Positions 27,234 to 35,008 of a stretch of 64,000 bases of DNA are shown here, one piece after another; positions within the stretch are counted from its first letter, which is position 1, and every line of letters starts with the position of its first letter. This stretch comes from RBG-16-34-14 sp963727535. GTDB lineage: Bacteria; Bacteroidota; Ignavibacteria; Ignavibacteriales; Ignavibacteriaceae. The stretch spans positions 62,001-126,000 of the forward strand of contig CAVSGR010000005.1 of assembly GCA_963727535.1 (NCBI GenBank). The letters are read 5' to 3'. The notes beneath the pieces are model-generated. The model saw nothing but the letters and a program-made list of their open reading frames with translations. It made no database searches and had not been told where the DNA came from. Made by a program: the position numbers and the translations under genes.

Positions 27234-29618
27234 ATGAAGAAAAAATTATTACCTGTTTTACTAGTTATATTTAGTCCAATCTATATTTTTGCCGGGGAAT
27301 CAAATTTAAAAATACCTACTCTTAATGATAACCAGCAATCGATTTTAATTTGGGGATTAGTTGTCTGTTTCGCGGGATTGGTTTTCGGAATGTATCAATA
27401 CTTAAAAGTAAAAAAAATAAAAGCTCATCAGTCTATGCTCGATATTGCGCAGATAATATTTGAAACCTGCAAAACTTATCTGCTGCAGCAGGGAAAACTT
27501 TTAATTGTTCTCTTCCTTTTCATTGCAGCCTGTATCGCATTTTACTTCGGCTACTTAATGGAAAATGAAATAAGCGGTGTGTTATTGATTTTACTCTGGA
27601 CAGTAGTTGGAATTCTTGGTTCGTACAGTGTTGCCTGGTTTGGAATAAGAATGAATACTTTAGCCAATAGCAGGATGGCTTTTGCCTCTCTAGAAAGAAA
27701 ACCTATAAAACTTTTAAATATTCCTCTTGATGCAGGAATGAGCATCGGTGTTATGCTTGTTTGCGTGGAGCTAATAATGATGCTTATCATTTTACTTTTT
27801 ATACCACGATTATATGCAGGTGCTTGTTTCATTGGCTTCGCTATTGGTGAATCATTAGGTGCAAGTGCTTTAAGAATAGCTGGTGGAATCTTTACAAAGA
27901 TTGCAGATATTGGATCTGATCTAATGAAAATTGTTTTTAAGATCAAAGAAGATGATCCTCGCAATCCCGGTGTAATTGCTGACTGTACAGGAGATAATGC
28001 CGGAGACAGCGTTGGTCCTACTGCCGATGGCTTTGAGACTTATGGCGTTACCGGTGTGGCATTAATCAGCTTAATAGTTCTTGCTGTTGCTGATGTTACA
28101 TATCAAAAAGAACTTCTTACCTGGATATTTGCAATGCGTATTATGATGATCGTAACTTCCGTTGTATCCTTTGGCATAAACAAAGCTTTAACGCAAGTAC
28201 GTTTTGGAGAAAAGGATGATATTGATTTTGAAATTCCTTTGACTTCGTTAGTATGGATAACATCTATGGTTTCAATAATTATGACTTTTATAGTAAGTTA
28301 TTATATGATAGGAAGTCTTCCAAATAATCTCTGGATTATTCTTTCAACTGTAATAAGCTGCGGAACATTAGGAGCAGCATTAATACCGGAATTAACCAAA
28401 GTTTTTACGAGCACAAAGTCAAAACATGTTGATGAAATAGTTTCTTCATCTAAAGCAGGCGGTGCTTCTTTAAATATACTTTCAGGACTCGTCGCCGGTA
28501 ATTTCAGCGCTTTCTGGATGGGTCTGGTATTTGCTCTTTTAATGTTCATTGCTTACATATCAAGTGCAGATGCGCTTGCAGGCTTTATGATTTACCCATC
28601 CATTTTTGCTTTTGGTTTAGTAGCCTTCGGATTTTTAGGAATGGGGCCTGTTACAATTGCAGTTGATAGTTATGGTCCGGTAGCAGATAATGCGCAATCA
28701 ATCTATGAGCTTTCTTTAATTGAAGAAATAAAAGATGTAGACAAGCAAATTGAAAAAGATTTCGGATTTAAACCTGATTTTGAAAAAGCAAAATATTATC
28801 TCGAAGCAAACGATGGAGCCGGAAACACTTTTAAAGCTACGGCTAAACCGGTGTTAATCGGCACTGCAGTAGTGGGTGCTACAGCTATGATTTTCTCTTT
28901 AATATTAGTTTTGAAACAATCCTTGGGAATAGATCCAGCTTCAGTTCTTAGTATATTAAATCCATATACAAGCTTAGGGTTTATATGTGGCGGCGCTGTC
29001 GTTTTTTGGTTTACAGGAGCTTCAATTCAGGCAGTTACCACTGGTGCTTACAGGGCAGTTGAATATATTAAGAAAAATATACAGCTGGATGAAAATGCAA
29101 GTAAGAGTGCTTCAATAGAAAAATCTAAAGAAGTGGTTAAGATATGTACGCAGTACGCACAGAAAGGAATGTTCAATATTTTTATTGCCATTTTTTCTTT
29201 TGCGCTTGCATTTGCTTTATTTTCCGCACCGGTTAGTTCTGTTTACCCGGTTTCATTTTTCATAAGCTTCTTAATTTCAATTGCAATATTCGGACTTTTC
29301 CAGGCAGTTTTTATGGCTAATGCCGGAGGAGCCTGGGATAATGCTAAAAAAGTTGTAGAAGTTGAGTATAACGAAAAAGGGACCGAACTTCATGCAGCAA
29401 CAGTTGTCGGAGACACAGTAGGAGATCCTTATAAAGATACTTCTTCTGTTGCTCTTAACCCGATAATTAAATTTACTACATTATTCGGGCTGCTCGCTAT
29501 GGAAATTTCAATTTCTGAGACATTCCGCGCCAGCGCTCCTTATGTGGGAGTAGTAGTTTTTCTTGTTGGATTGTACTTTGCTTGGCGTTCTTTCTACAAA
29601 ATGCGCGCAAGAGAATAG
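27234..29618 (+). CDS. hppA: membrane-bound ion-pumping pyrophosphatase
   Basis: Integral membrane enzyme that hydrolyses PPi and pumps H+ and/or Na+. About 16 hydrophobic helices over 794 residues. Active-site blocks: EDDPRNPGVIADCTGDNAGD and VGPTADGFETYG, MGPVTIAVDSYGPVADNA, NAGGAWDNAKK, and VVGDTVGDPYKDTSSVALNP. The GNFSAFW motif has Ala where K+-independent enzymes have Lys, so it should be K+-dependent, the group that includes Na+ pumps. It stands alone between pth and the S6 operon, with its own terminator. Confidence 0.94.
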   Translation: MKKKLLPVLLVIFSPIYIFAGESNLKIPTLNDNQQSILIWGLVVCFAGLVFGMYQYLKVKKIKAHQSMLDIAQIIFETCKTYLLQQGKLLIVLFLFIAACIAFYFGYLMENEISGVLLILLWTVVGILGSYSVAWFGIRMNTLANSRMAFASLERKPIKLLNIPLDAGMSIGVMLVCVELIMMLIILLFIPRLYAGACFIGFAIGESLGASALRIAGGIFTKIADIGSDLMKIVFKIKEDDPRNPGVIADCTGDNAGDSVGPTADGFETYGVTGVALISLIVLAVADVTYQKELLTWIFAMRIMMIVTSVVSFGINKALTQVRFGEKDDIDFEIPLTSLVWITSMVSIIMTFIVSYYMIGSLPNNLWIILSTVISCGTLGAALIPELTKVFTSTKSKHVDEIVSSSKAGGASLNILSGLVAGNFSAFWMGLVFALLMFIAYISSADALAGFMIYPSIFAFGLVAFGFLGMGPVTIAVDSYGPVADNAQSIYELSLIEEIKDVDKQIEKDFGFKPDFEKAKYYLEANDGAGNTFKATAKPVLIGTAVVGATAMIFSLILVLKQSLGIDPASVLSILNPYTSLGFICGGAVVFWFTGASIQAVTTGAYRAVEYIKKNIQLDENASKSASIEKSKEVVKICTQYAQKGMFNIFIAIFSFALAFALFSAPVSSVYPVSFFISFLISIAIFGLFQAVFMANAGGAWDNAKKVVEVEYNEKGTELHAATVVGDTVGDPYKDTSSVALNPIIKFTTLFGLLAMEISISETFRASAPYVGVVVFLVGLYFAWRSFYKMRARE

Positions 29619-29645
29619 ATTTATAGATAATTATTATTTAGTTTT

Positions 29646-29672
29646 AGGCAATTACAGTACTTGTAATTGCCT
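29646..29672 (+). terminator. terminator after hppA
   Basis: AGGCAATTACA (29646-29656), loop GTACT and TGTAATTGCCT (29662-29672), a perfect 11-bp stem followed by CTTTAATT. Ends the pyrophosphatase transcript before the rpsF operon. Confidence 0.7.
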
Positions 29673-29765
29673 CTTTAATTAAATAAATTTACAGCCGTTT
29701 TGAGTTTTATTTATAATTCCTGCTTTCAGTTAATCTGAAGGCCAAAGCCCATAGGAAGGTAACGA

Positions 29766-30182
29766 ATGAAAAATAACACATATGAAAGTGCTGTTTTAAT
29801 AAATGCAGCTCTTGATGATGAACAAATTGAAGCAATAATTGCTCGTATCAAGGAAACTATTGCTAGTAACGCAGGGGAAATAAGTGAGGTGGAAAACTGG
29901 GGGAGAAAAAGATTAGCTTATATGGTTAAGAAAAGCAAGATCGGGTATTATGTGATATTCAGATTTGATGCTCCCTCAAATATTATTAGCAAGCTTGAAA
30001 GATTTTACACGCTTGATGAATATATTCTCCGGTTTATTACCATTCGTTTAGATAAAGATGCTATTGAACAATTACAAAAAAATAAAGCTCAATCCGTAGC
30101 TAACAGTTCCGAGGGCCAAAGTTCTGTACGGGTTGATAATGTAAAATCTCAGGAAGTAAAAGAACTGGATAGTAAATCATAA
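29766..30182 (+). CDS. rpsF: 30S ribosomal protein S6
   Basis: Small-subunit protein that pairs with S18 on 16S rRNA. YESAVLINAALDDEQIEAII, ENWGRKRLAYMVKKSKIGYYVIFRFDAP and LRFITIRLDKDA are the S6 core; the C-terminal Ser/Val-rich tail is variable. An AGGAAGG box precedes the ATG. First gene of rpsF-ssb-rpsR-rplI. Confidence 0.95.
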   Translation: MKNNTYESAVLINAALDDEQIEAIIARIKETIASNAGEISEVENWGRKRLAYMVKKSKIGYYVIFRFDAPSNIISKLERFYTLDEYILRFITIRLDKDAIEQLQKNKAQSVANSSEGQSSVRVDNVKSQEVKELDSKS

Positions 30183-30209
30183 TACTTAGATTCATGATGG
30201 AGGTAAATC

Positions 30210-30686
30210 ATGGCTGATCTGAAAATGCCCGAAATAAACTATGTGATAGTTGCAGGTAATCTTACTAAAGATCCTATATTCCGACAGACAACTAATAATA
30301 CACCGGTTGTAAACTTTTCTATTGCTTCCAACAGGAAGTACAAAGATAGTTCAAACCAGTGGCAGGAGGATGTATGTTATGTTGGCATTGTTGCCTGGAA
30401 TAAACTTGCAGAGAGTTGCCGTGATAGACTGAAAAAAGGATCCGCTGTTCTTGTTGATGGTGAACTTCAAAGCCGCAGCTGGAAATCGGATGACGGGCAT
30501 AACAGAAGCATTGTAGAAATAAAAGCCAGGAGAATCCAGTTTCTTAATAAAAGAGAGAGACAAAATGAAGGGGAGAACGGAACCGCTCACGAGGAGGATA
30601 CTGCTGAAGATAGTAGCGATGCGGACTATACAGAGGATTCCTTCGATAAATTCTTGTCAAATGAAGAATCGGATTTAATTAAATAA
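30210..30686 (+). CDS. ssb: single-stranded DNA-binding protein (SSB), unusual C-terminus
   Basis: OB-fold protein that coats ssDNA. NYVIVAGNLTKDPIFRQT, VNFSIASNRKYKD, YVGIVAWNKLAESC, LKKGSAVLVDGELQSRSW and VEIKARRIQFL are diagnostic. A strong GGAGG (30199-30203) precedes the ATG. The acidic linker is present, but the protein ends FDKFLSNEESDLIK instead of the canonical Asp-rich tip with Pro-Phe that recruits partner proteins. This may be a specialised or secondary SSB. Confidence 0.92.
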   Translation: MADLKMPEINYVIVAGNLTKDPIFRQTTNNTPVVNFSIASNRKYKDSSNQWQEDVCYVGIVAWNKLAESCRDRLKKGSAVLVDGELQSRSWKSDDGHNRSIVEIKARRIQFLNKRERQNEGENGTAHEEDTAEDSSDADYTEDSFDKFLSNEESDLIK

Positions 30687-30695
30687 AAGGTAGCA

Positions 30696-30926
30696 ATGAA
30701 AAAAGAAATTAAAGTAAAAAAGTATTGCAGGTTTACACGGGACAATATTAAATATATTGACTACAAAGATGTTAAGCTGCTGCAAAGATATGTAACCGAG
30801 CAAGGAAAGATAATTCCTAAAAGAATTACAGGTACAAGTGCTAAATATCAAAGGCAGCTTGCTCTTGCAATAAAGCGTGCCCGGCATATGGCTCTGTTGC
30901 CTTATGTTTCGGATACTGTTAGATAG
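30696..30926 (+). CDS. rpsR: 30S ribosomal protein S18
   Basis: 76-residue small-subunit protein binding next to S6. Contains YIDYKDVKLLQRYVTEQGKI and PKRITGTSAKYQRQLALAIK followed by RARHMALLPY. It has a single Cys near the N-terminus (KKYCRFT) rather than a zinc knuckle. Confidence 0.96.
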   Translation: MKKEIKVKKYCRFTRDNIKYIDYKDVKLLQRYVTEQGKIIPKRITGTSAKYQRQLALAIKRARHMALLPYVSDTVR

Positions 30927-30947
30927 AATTCTGAATCAGGAGATAAA

Positions 30948-31391
30948 ATGAAAGTTATACTTAGACGGGATTACGAATCCTTAGGAAAAATTGGAGAAGT
31001 AGTAGATGTTAAAGATGGTTTTGCCAGAAACTTTCTTTTACCGCGAAAAATTGCCTACACTGCTCTTAAAGGAAATTTAGCTTCACTTGAAGAAGAGAAA
31101 AAGAATTTTGCTAAAAAAATAGAGATGGAAAAGAAATCTGCTGAAGCCCAGGCTGTAGAGCTGGAAAAAGTTTCCGTTACCATTCCTGTGCAGGTTGGTG
31201 AAGAAGACAAAATTTTCGGTACTGTAACTACACAGATGATAGCCGATGCACTAAAAGAAAAAGGTTTTGATATTGATAAAAGAAGAATTGAGGTTGCTGA
31301 GACTATAAAATCTCTGGGAATTTATGAGGTGAGCGTTAAACTTCATTCAAATGTAGATGCTAAAATAAAAGTTTGGGTTGTTAGAGAGTAG
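30948..31391 (+). CDS. rplI: 50S ribosomal protein L9
   Basis: Large-subunit protein that limits frameshifting and ribosome stacking. N-terminal MKVILRRDYESLGKIGEVVD and VKDGFARNFLLPRKIA, a long charged helix, and the C-terminal domain with EEDKIFGTVTTQMIADAL. 147 residues is typical. Last gene of the operon, with a terminator 20 nt on. Confidence 0.96.
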   Translation: MKVILRRDYESLGKIGEVVDVKDGFARNFLLPRKIAYTALKGNLASLEEEKKNFAKKIEMEKKSAEAQAVELEKVSVTIPVQVGEEDKIFGTVTTQMIADALKEKGFDIDKRRIEVAETIKSLGIYEVSVKLHSNVDAKIKVWVVRE

Positions 31392-31411
31392 AATTCTTAC
31401 ACAAAGAGATA

Positions 31412-31441
31412 AAAAAAGGAAAGCATTTGCTTTCCTTTTTT
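31412..31441. terminator. terminator between rplI and rpmB
   Basis: AAAAAAGGAAAGC (31412-31424), loop ATTT and GCTTTCCTTTTTT (31429-31441). A perfect 13-bp stem whose arms supply an A run on the left and a T run on the right, so it serves both convergent transcripts. Confidence 0.85.
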
Positions 31442-31462
31442 GTTTTAAATATTAAAACTTTT

Positions 31463-31702
31463 TTAACGGACTCTAATCTGCTTTTCGCTTATCATTTTTG
31501 CTAATTTAGCTGTCCCGTTTTTTGAAATACCTTTTATTGCACGTGCCGATAGTTTTAAAGTAACAAACCTGTTTAACTCCTGCACCCAGATTCTTTTCTT
31601 CTGAAGATTAGGTAAAAATCTTCTTTTAACCTTGTTATGTGCGTGTGATACGTGATTACCCGACATTGGGCTCTTACCGGTTATTTGGCATTTTCTTGCC
31701 AT
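31463..31702 (-). CDS. rpmB: 50S ribosomal protein L28
   Basis: 79-residue large-subunit protein. MARKCQITGKSPMSGNHVSH, KVKRRFLPNLQKKRIW and LKLSARAIKGISKNG are diagnostic. Only one N-terminal Cys, so no zinc ribbon. Monocistronic here, convergent with rplI; the L33 gene that often follows it is absent. Confidence 0.95.
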   Translation of the reverse strand: MARKCQITGKSPMSGNHVSHAHNKVKRRFLPNLQKKRIWVQELNRFVTLKLSARAIKGISKNGTAKLAKMISEKQIRVR

Positions 31703-31826
31703 TTTATAAACTCCCGATTCTTATTCTACAGAAATTTTGAGCCGATAATATAACAAATTCATGATAAAAAAACGGCATTTTTGATACTTTATTAATTCAT
31801 ATTACCTAAATATTGCTTTTCAATAA

Positions 31827-31954
31827 CCCCGCCCTTCAGGGCGGGGAAAATAAGTACCCAAGCAATCTTGGGCTTTAGCCCAATAATGTGTTTTTATATT
31901 GGGCTGAAGCCCCGGTTCTTATGGGAGACATTAACCCCGTCATAAATGACGGGG
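31827..31954. repeat. cluster of GC-rich palindromes (REP-like element)
   Basis: In an AT-rich intergenic gap lie five GC-rich hairpins: CCCCGCCC/GGGCGGGG (31827-31846), CCCAAG/CTTGGG (31857-31872), TTGGGCT/AGCCCAA (31868-31883), AGCCCAATA/TATTGGGCT (31877-31905) and CCCCGTCAT/ATGACGGGG (31935-31954). Middle arms are shared between neighbours, so alternative folds compete. Looks like a dispersed repetitive palindromic element. No transposase or RAYT gene is visible in the window. Confidence 0.75.
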
Positions 31955-32027
31955 CTATTAAATACTTAGTTTGTTAAGGTGATTTCTTAATTCATAAGAA
32001 TGTCATAGAAGCCTCAAAAGATTTGTG

Positions 32028-32057
32028 TTGACAATGAGAAAAACCTTTTTAACTTTC
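32028..32057 (+). promoter_or_regulatory. candidate promoter of tsaC
   Basis: TTG (32028-32030, part of TTGACA), 19-nt spacer and TAACTTTC (32050-32057), seven of eight matches to TAnnTTTG. Gives a leader of about 78 nt before the ATG at 32141. Confidence 0.4.
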
Positions 32058-32140
32058 ATTAAAAATGGCTATGAATTTTGTTATGTACCAGGCTTTCCCT
32101 TCATTTTTAATGCTACAAAACCCGATGGAAAGGAAATAAT

Positions 32141-32752
32141 ATGGAATACTATGAACTTCACCCGGAAAACCCGCAACTCCGCTTTATTAACAAGGCTGTT
32201 GATATACTGAGAAACGGCGGAGTAATAATTTATCCAACAGATACTGTATATGGAATAGGCTGCGACATTTTTAACAAAGCAGCACTTGAGAGAATTTTTT
32301 ATATTAAAAATGATGCAAACTCAAAATTGTTTAGTTTCATCTGTTCAGATTTGAAAGATATAGCTAAGTATGCTAAAGTTTCGGATTATGCTTATAGAAC
32401 GATGAAACATTTATTGCCCGGACCCTACACTTTTATTCTTCCCGCAGCAAAAGAAGTTCCTAAAAAATTATGGGGTAAAAGAAAGACAGTTGGAATAAGA
32501 GTTCCAAATCACCAGGTTTCTTTAAGTATAGTTAAAGAACTCGGGCACCCGATAATAAGTACAAGTGCAACAAATAGAAAAGGCGAGGTTCTATACGATC
32601 CTTTAGAAATCAAAAGTATATTTAATTCCCAGGTTGATTTGATGTTGGCATCCGGCAATCTTATCGGATCGCCTTCCAGTGTAATAGATTTAAGTGATGA
32701 TGAACCCGAAGTAATTAGAGAAGGTGCGGGAGATGTTAGTCTTTTTGTTTAG
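32141..32752 (+). CDS. tsaC: L-threonylcarbamoyladenylate synthase (TsaC/Sua5/YrdC family)
   Basis: Makes threonylcarbamoyl-AMP, the first step of the universal t6A37 tRNA modification. YrdC-domain motifs: ILRNGGVIIYPTDTVYGIGC, IFYIKNDANSKLFSFICSD (the KxR region is KND here), LLPGPYTFILPA, KRKTVGIRVPNH and PIISTSATNRKGE. 203 residues fits the short, TsaC-type form without the Sua5 C-terminal domain. Convergent with the SDR gene. Confidence 0.92.
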   Translation: MEYYELHPENPQLRFINKAVDILRNGGVIIYPTDTVYGIGCDIFNKAALERIFYIKNDANSKLFSFICSDLKDIAKYAKVSDYAYRTMKHLLPGPYTFILPAAKEVPKKLWGKRKTVGIRVPNHQVSLSIVKELGHPIISTSATNRKGEVLYDPLEIKSIFNSQVDLMLASGNLIGSPSSVIDLSDDEPEVIREGAGDVSLFV

Positions 32753-32757
32753 TTGAC

Positions 32758-33534
32758 TTATTTTACTTTTCTCTTGACGTGAATTGCTGAAGCCTGCGCA
32801 GTAGGTGTAATTATTATTTCATCAATATTTATGTGTTGTGGACGAGTTGCACAATAAAGTACAGTGTCAGCAATATCATCTGCGGTAAGAGGTTTCATTC
32901 CTTGATAAACTTTTTTTGCGTGTTGTTTGTCCCCGTGAAATCTAACAATGCTGAATTCAGTTTCAACCATTCCCGGATCAACCGTGCTTATTTTTATATC
33001 TTTTTGATAAAGATCCAGCCTCATTGCTTTTGATATGGCATTAACAGCAAACTTTGAAGCATTATAAACATTCCCTTTGGGATAAACAGAATGCCCTGCA
33101 ACAGAACCGATGTTAATTACATGTCCTTTTTTCCTTTTTACCATTAAAGGAAGAATTGCTCTTGAAACATAAAGTAAGCCTTTAACATTTGTGTCCATCA
33201 TTTCATCCCAGTCTTCTATGTTTCCTTCATCGATGTCACTGAAGCCTCTTGCAAGCCCGGCATTGTTTATAAGAATATCAATCTTCTTCCATTCTTTTGG
33301 AAGAGAAACAACAACTTTTTTAACTTGCTCATTATCTCTTACATCAAGCTGAGTGGTATAAGTTTTAATTTTATATTTCTTTGAAAGTGAGTTTGCAAAT
33401 TTTGTTAATAAGGAAATTCTTCTTGCTGTTAAGATTAGATTTGCCCCTTCATTCGCAAAAGCTTCTGCACAGGCTTTACCTATTCCTGATGTTGCGCCGG
33501 TTATAAAAACAATTTTATTTGATAATTTCTTCAT
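32758..33534 (-). CDS. short-chain dehydrogenase/reductase (YdfG-like)
   Basis: 258-residue classical SDR. Cofactor loop TGATSGIGKACAEAFA followed by LILTARRISLL (Arg-Arg favours NADP), LDVRDNEQ, NNAGLARG, INIGSVAG with catalytic Ser, YNASKFAV with the Tyr-x3-Lys dyad, and VDPGMVETEFS. The sequence is closest in style to YdfG-type NADP-dependent 3-hydroxy acid (serine/allo-threonine) dehydrogenases; substrate unproven. Confidence 0.9.
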   Translation of the reverse strand: MKKLSNKIVFITGATSGIGKACAEAFANEGANLILTARRISLLTKFANSLSKKYKIKTYTTQLDVRDNEQVKKVVVSLPKEWKKIDILINNAGLARGFSDIDEGNIEDWDEMMDTNVKGLLYVSRAILPLMVKRKKGHVINIGSVAGHSVYPKGNVYNASKFAVNAISKAMRLDLYQKDIKISTVDPGMVETEFSIVRFHGDKQHAKKVYQGMKPLTADDIADTVLYCATRPQHINIDEIIITPTAQASAIHVKRKVK

Positions 33535-33584
33535 AGTCTTATCCCATCATTCTTGTAATAATATTTACTTGCTTCACAGGTTAA

Positions 33585-33811
33585 CTTCGGGATTTATCCC
33601 GAAGAATAAAAGTAAAACCACTAAGATAATAACCGTTTCAATTTATCTGCCTACGGCAGACGGTTTTTCCCCCAACAATTATTTAACAATCAACTTGAGT
33701 TACTTAAAGATAAAAATTTTAAAGGACTGATGTGAAGTTTGAAATGTCATTCTGAATTTATTTCAGAATCTTTTATCATTCAGGAGATCCCGAATCAAGT
33801 TCGGGATGACA
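33585..33811. repeat. palindromic repeats including a 67-bp MITE/REP-like element
   Basis: This gap of about 300 bases holds CTTCGGGAT/ATCCCGAAG (33585-33604), TCTGCC/GGCAGA (33646-33660) and, at 33745-33811, a composite element. It begins TGTCAT and ends ATGACA (terminal inverted repeat) and contains two internal hairpins: ATTCTGAA/TTCAGAAT (33749-33769) and ATCCCGAA/TTCGGGAT (33787-33807). The layout resembles non-coding dispersed palindromic elements. No gene is seen here. Confidence 0.7.
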
Positions 33812-33841
33812 TCTTATGAAATTAAGATCTCCAAAGATTTG

Positions 33842-34081
33842 CTAACTAAAAACACCTGGAATTTTTGTGCCGCATTTACTGCATTTATCATTCTTCATTT
33901 TGTTGGAATTAACTGAGTGCCAGTTTCTTTCAATAAGTTTGTATCCACAATTTGGACAATAAGTGGTTTGTCCCTCAATGTTATGAACATTTCCAACATA
34001 ACAGAATTTTATTCCTTCATCTAATGCAATTTTTCTTGCAGAGTTCAAAGTTTTTTCGGGAGTGCGTTCTTTATCCGTCAT
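33842..34081 (-). CDS. amrS: AmrS C-terminal part (frameshifted)
   Basis: C-terminal end of the radical SAM protein of the next entry. Reading starts at MTDKERTPEKTLNSARKIAL and continues GIKFCYVGNVHNIEGQTTYC, then CPNCGYKLIER and a CSKCGTKIPGVF zinc-ribbon-like end, all typical of AmrS. It overlaps the upstream piece by 11 nt in another frame. The ATG is an internal Met of the family alignment rather than a start. Confidence 0.85.
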   Translation of the reverse strand: MTDKERTPEKTLNSARKIALDEGIKFCYVGNVHNIEGQTTYCPNCGYKLIERNWHSVNSNKMKNDKCSKCGTKIPGVFS

Positions 34082-34859
34082 TCTGAAATCCGGGTGAAAT
34101 GCTGTAAAGTGGAGAGGAACAGAATCTCCCAGGTTGTTTCAAAATCCATTCACATTCCTGCTTTACTTCTTCTGTTCCGTCATTCTCACCCGGAATTAAC
34201 AATGTTGTTATCTCGAACCAGACATCGGTTTCATTCTTTAACCAGACGAGTGTATCGAGCACGTCATTCAGATGAGAAAATGTGAGCTTGTAATAAAATT
34301 TATCTGTAAAACCTTTGAGATCAACATTTGCAGCATCGACATATTTATAAATATCTTTTCTTGCTTCTTTATCAATGTAGCCTGCTGTTACCATTACATT
34401 TTTTATTCCTTCTTCCTTAGCAAGCTTTGATATATCAATTACATACTCGCCAAAGATTGTCGGATCATTGTATGTATATGCAATCGAAGGAGTTTTGTAT
34501 TTCTTAGCTAAAGAAACAACATCTTCAGGAGAAGCTATAATTGAATTCTCATCATCAAGTTTAGCTTTGCTTATTGACCAGTTCTGGCAGAATTTGCAGC
34601 CGAGGTTGCAGCCCGCAGTTCCAAAACTTAGCACAGATGTTCCCGGTAGAAAATGGCTTAATGGTTTTTTTTCGATTGGATCGACAGCAAAACCTGTCGG
34701 TCTTCCGTAACCGATTGTAACGAGCTTGCCGTTATGATTTTGTCTTATATAGCAGAAACCCGCCTGTCCTTCACCAATCTTACAATAGCGTGGGCAAAGT
34801 GTGCACAGAATCTTATCGTTATCAGTTGGTTCCCACCACCTGGCTTCTACTTCGTTCAT
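34071..34859 (-). CDS. amrS: AmmeMemoRadiSam system radical SAM enzyme AmrS (N-terminal part, frameshifted)
   Basis: Radical SAM protein related to pyruvate-formate-lyase activases and linked to MEMO1/AMMECR1 homologues. Shows CTLCPRYCKIGEGQAGFC, the cluster motif CNLGCKFCQNW, and IAYTYNDPTIFGEYV. After ECEWILK the frame goes wrong (QPGRFCSSPLY). Dropping one base near 34132-34140 gives LGDSVPLHFTAFHPDFRM and joins the downstream piece to about 338 residues, the family length. No MEMO or AMMECR1 gene lies nearby. Confidence 0.88.
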   Translation of the reverse strand: MNEVEARWWEPTDNDKILCTLCPRYCKIGEGQAGFCYIRQNHNGKLVTIGYGRPTGFAVDPIEKKPLSHFLPGTSVLSFGTAGCNLGCKFCQNWSISKAKLDDENSIIASPEDVVSLAKKYKTPSIAYTYNDPTIFGEYVIDISKLAKEEGIKNVMVTAGYIDKEARKDIYKYVDAANVDLKGFTDKFYYKLTFSHLNDVLDTLVWLKNETDVWFEITTLLIPGENDGTEEVKQECEWILKQPGRFCSSPLYSISPGFQNDG

Positions 34860-34881
34860 ATTCTTTAAGCTCAGTTTTTCA

Positions 34882-34970
34882 GTAACAAGTTACCAGAAAC
34901 CAGTAACTAGAATCAAGCATCCAGTTTACCAACCGAAGGTTGGAATCCAGTAATAAGTATCCAGTTTCGA
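34882..34970. repeat. degenerate 7-bp tandem repeat
   Basis: Between amrS and pyk the sequence reads as consecutive heptamers: GTAACAA, GTTACCA, GAAACCA, GTAACTA, GAATCAA, GCATCCA, then after a CCAACC/GGTTGG hairpin (34929-34943) GAATCCA, GTAATAA, GTATCCA. Period 7 is kept while letters drift around a G-N-A-N-C-N-A pattern. Same style as the arrays at 39640 and 50359. Confidence 0.7.
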
Positions 34971-35008
34971 CAAATCTACTTTCTTATTTGGTAAGAGTAA
35001 AGGTTAGT

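Noticed and set aside
29690..29765. possible S6/S18 autoregulatory leader upstream of rpsF
   Set aside because: A CCG is present, but I could not draw the conserved bulged stem of the known S6-S18 motif with confidence.
32025..32210. 61-codon plus-strand open frame before tsaC
   Set aside because: Overlaps the tsaC start in another frame and lies over a likely promoter; no protein-like pattern.
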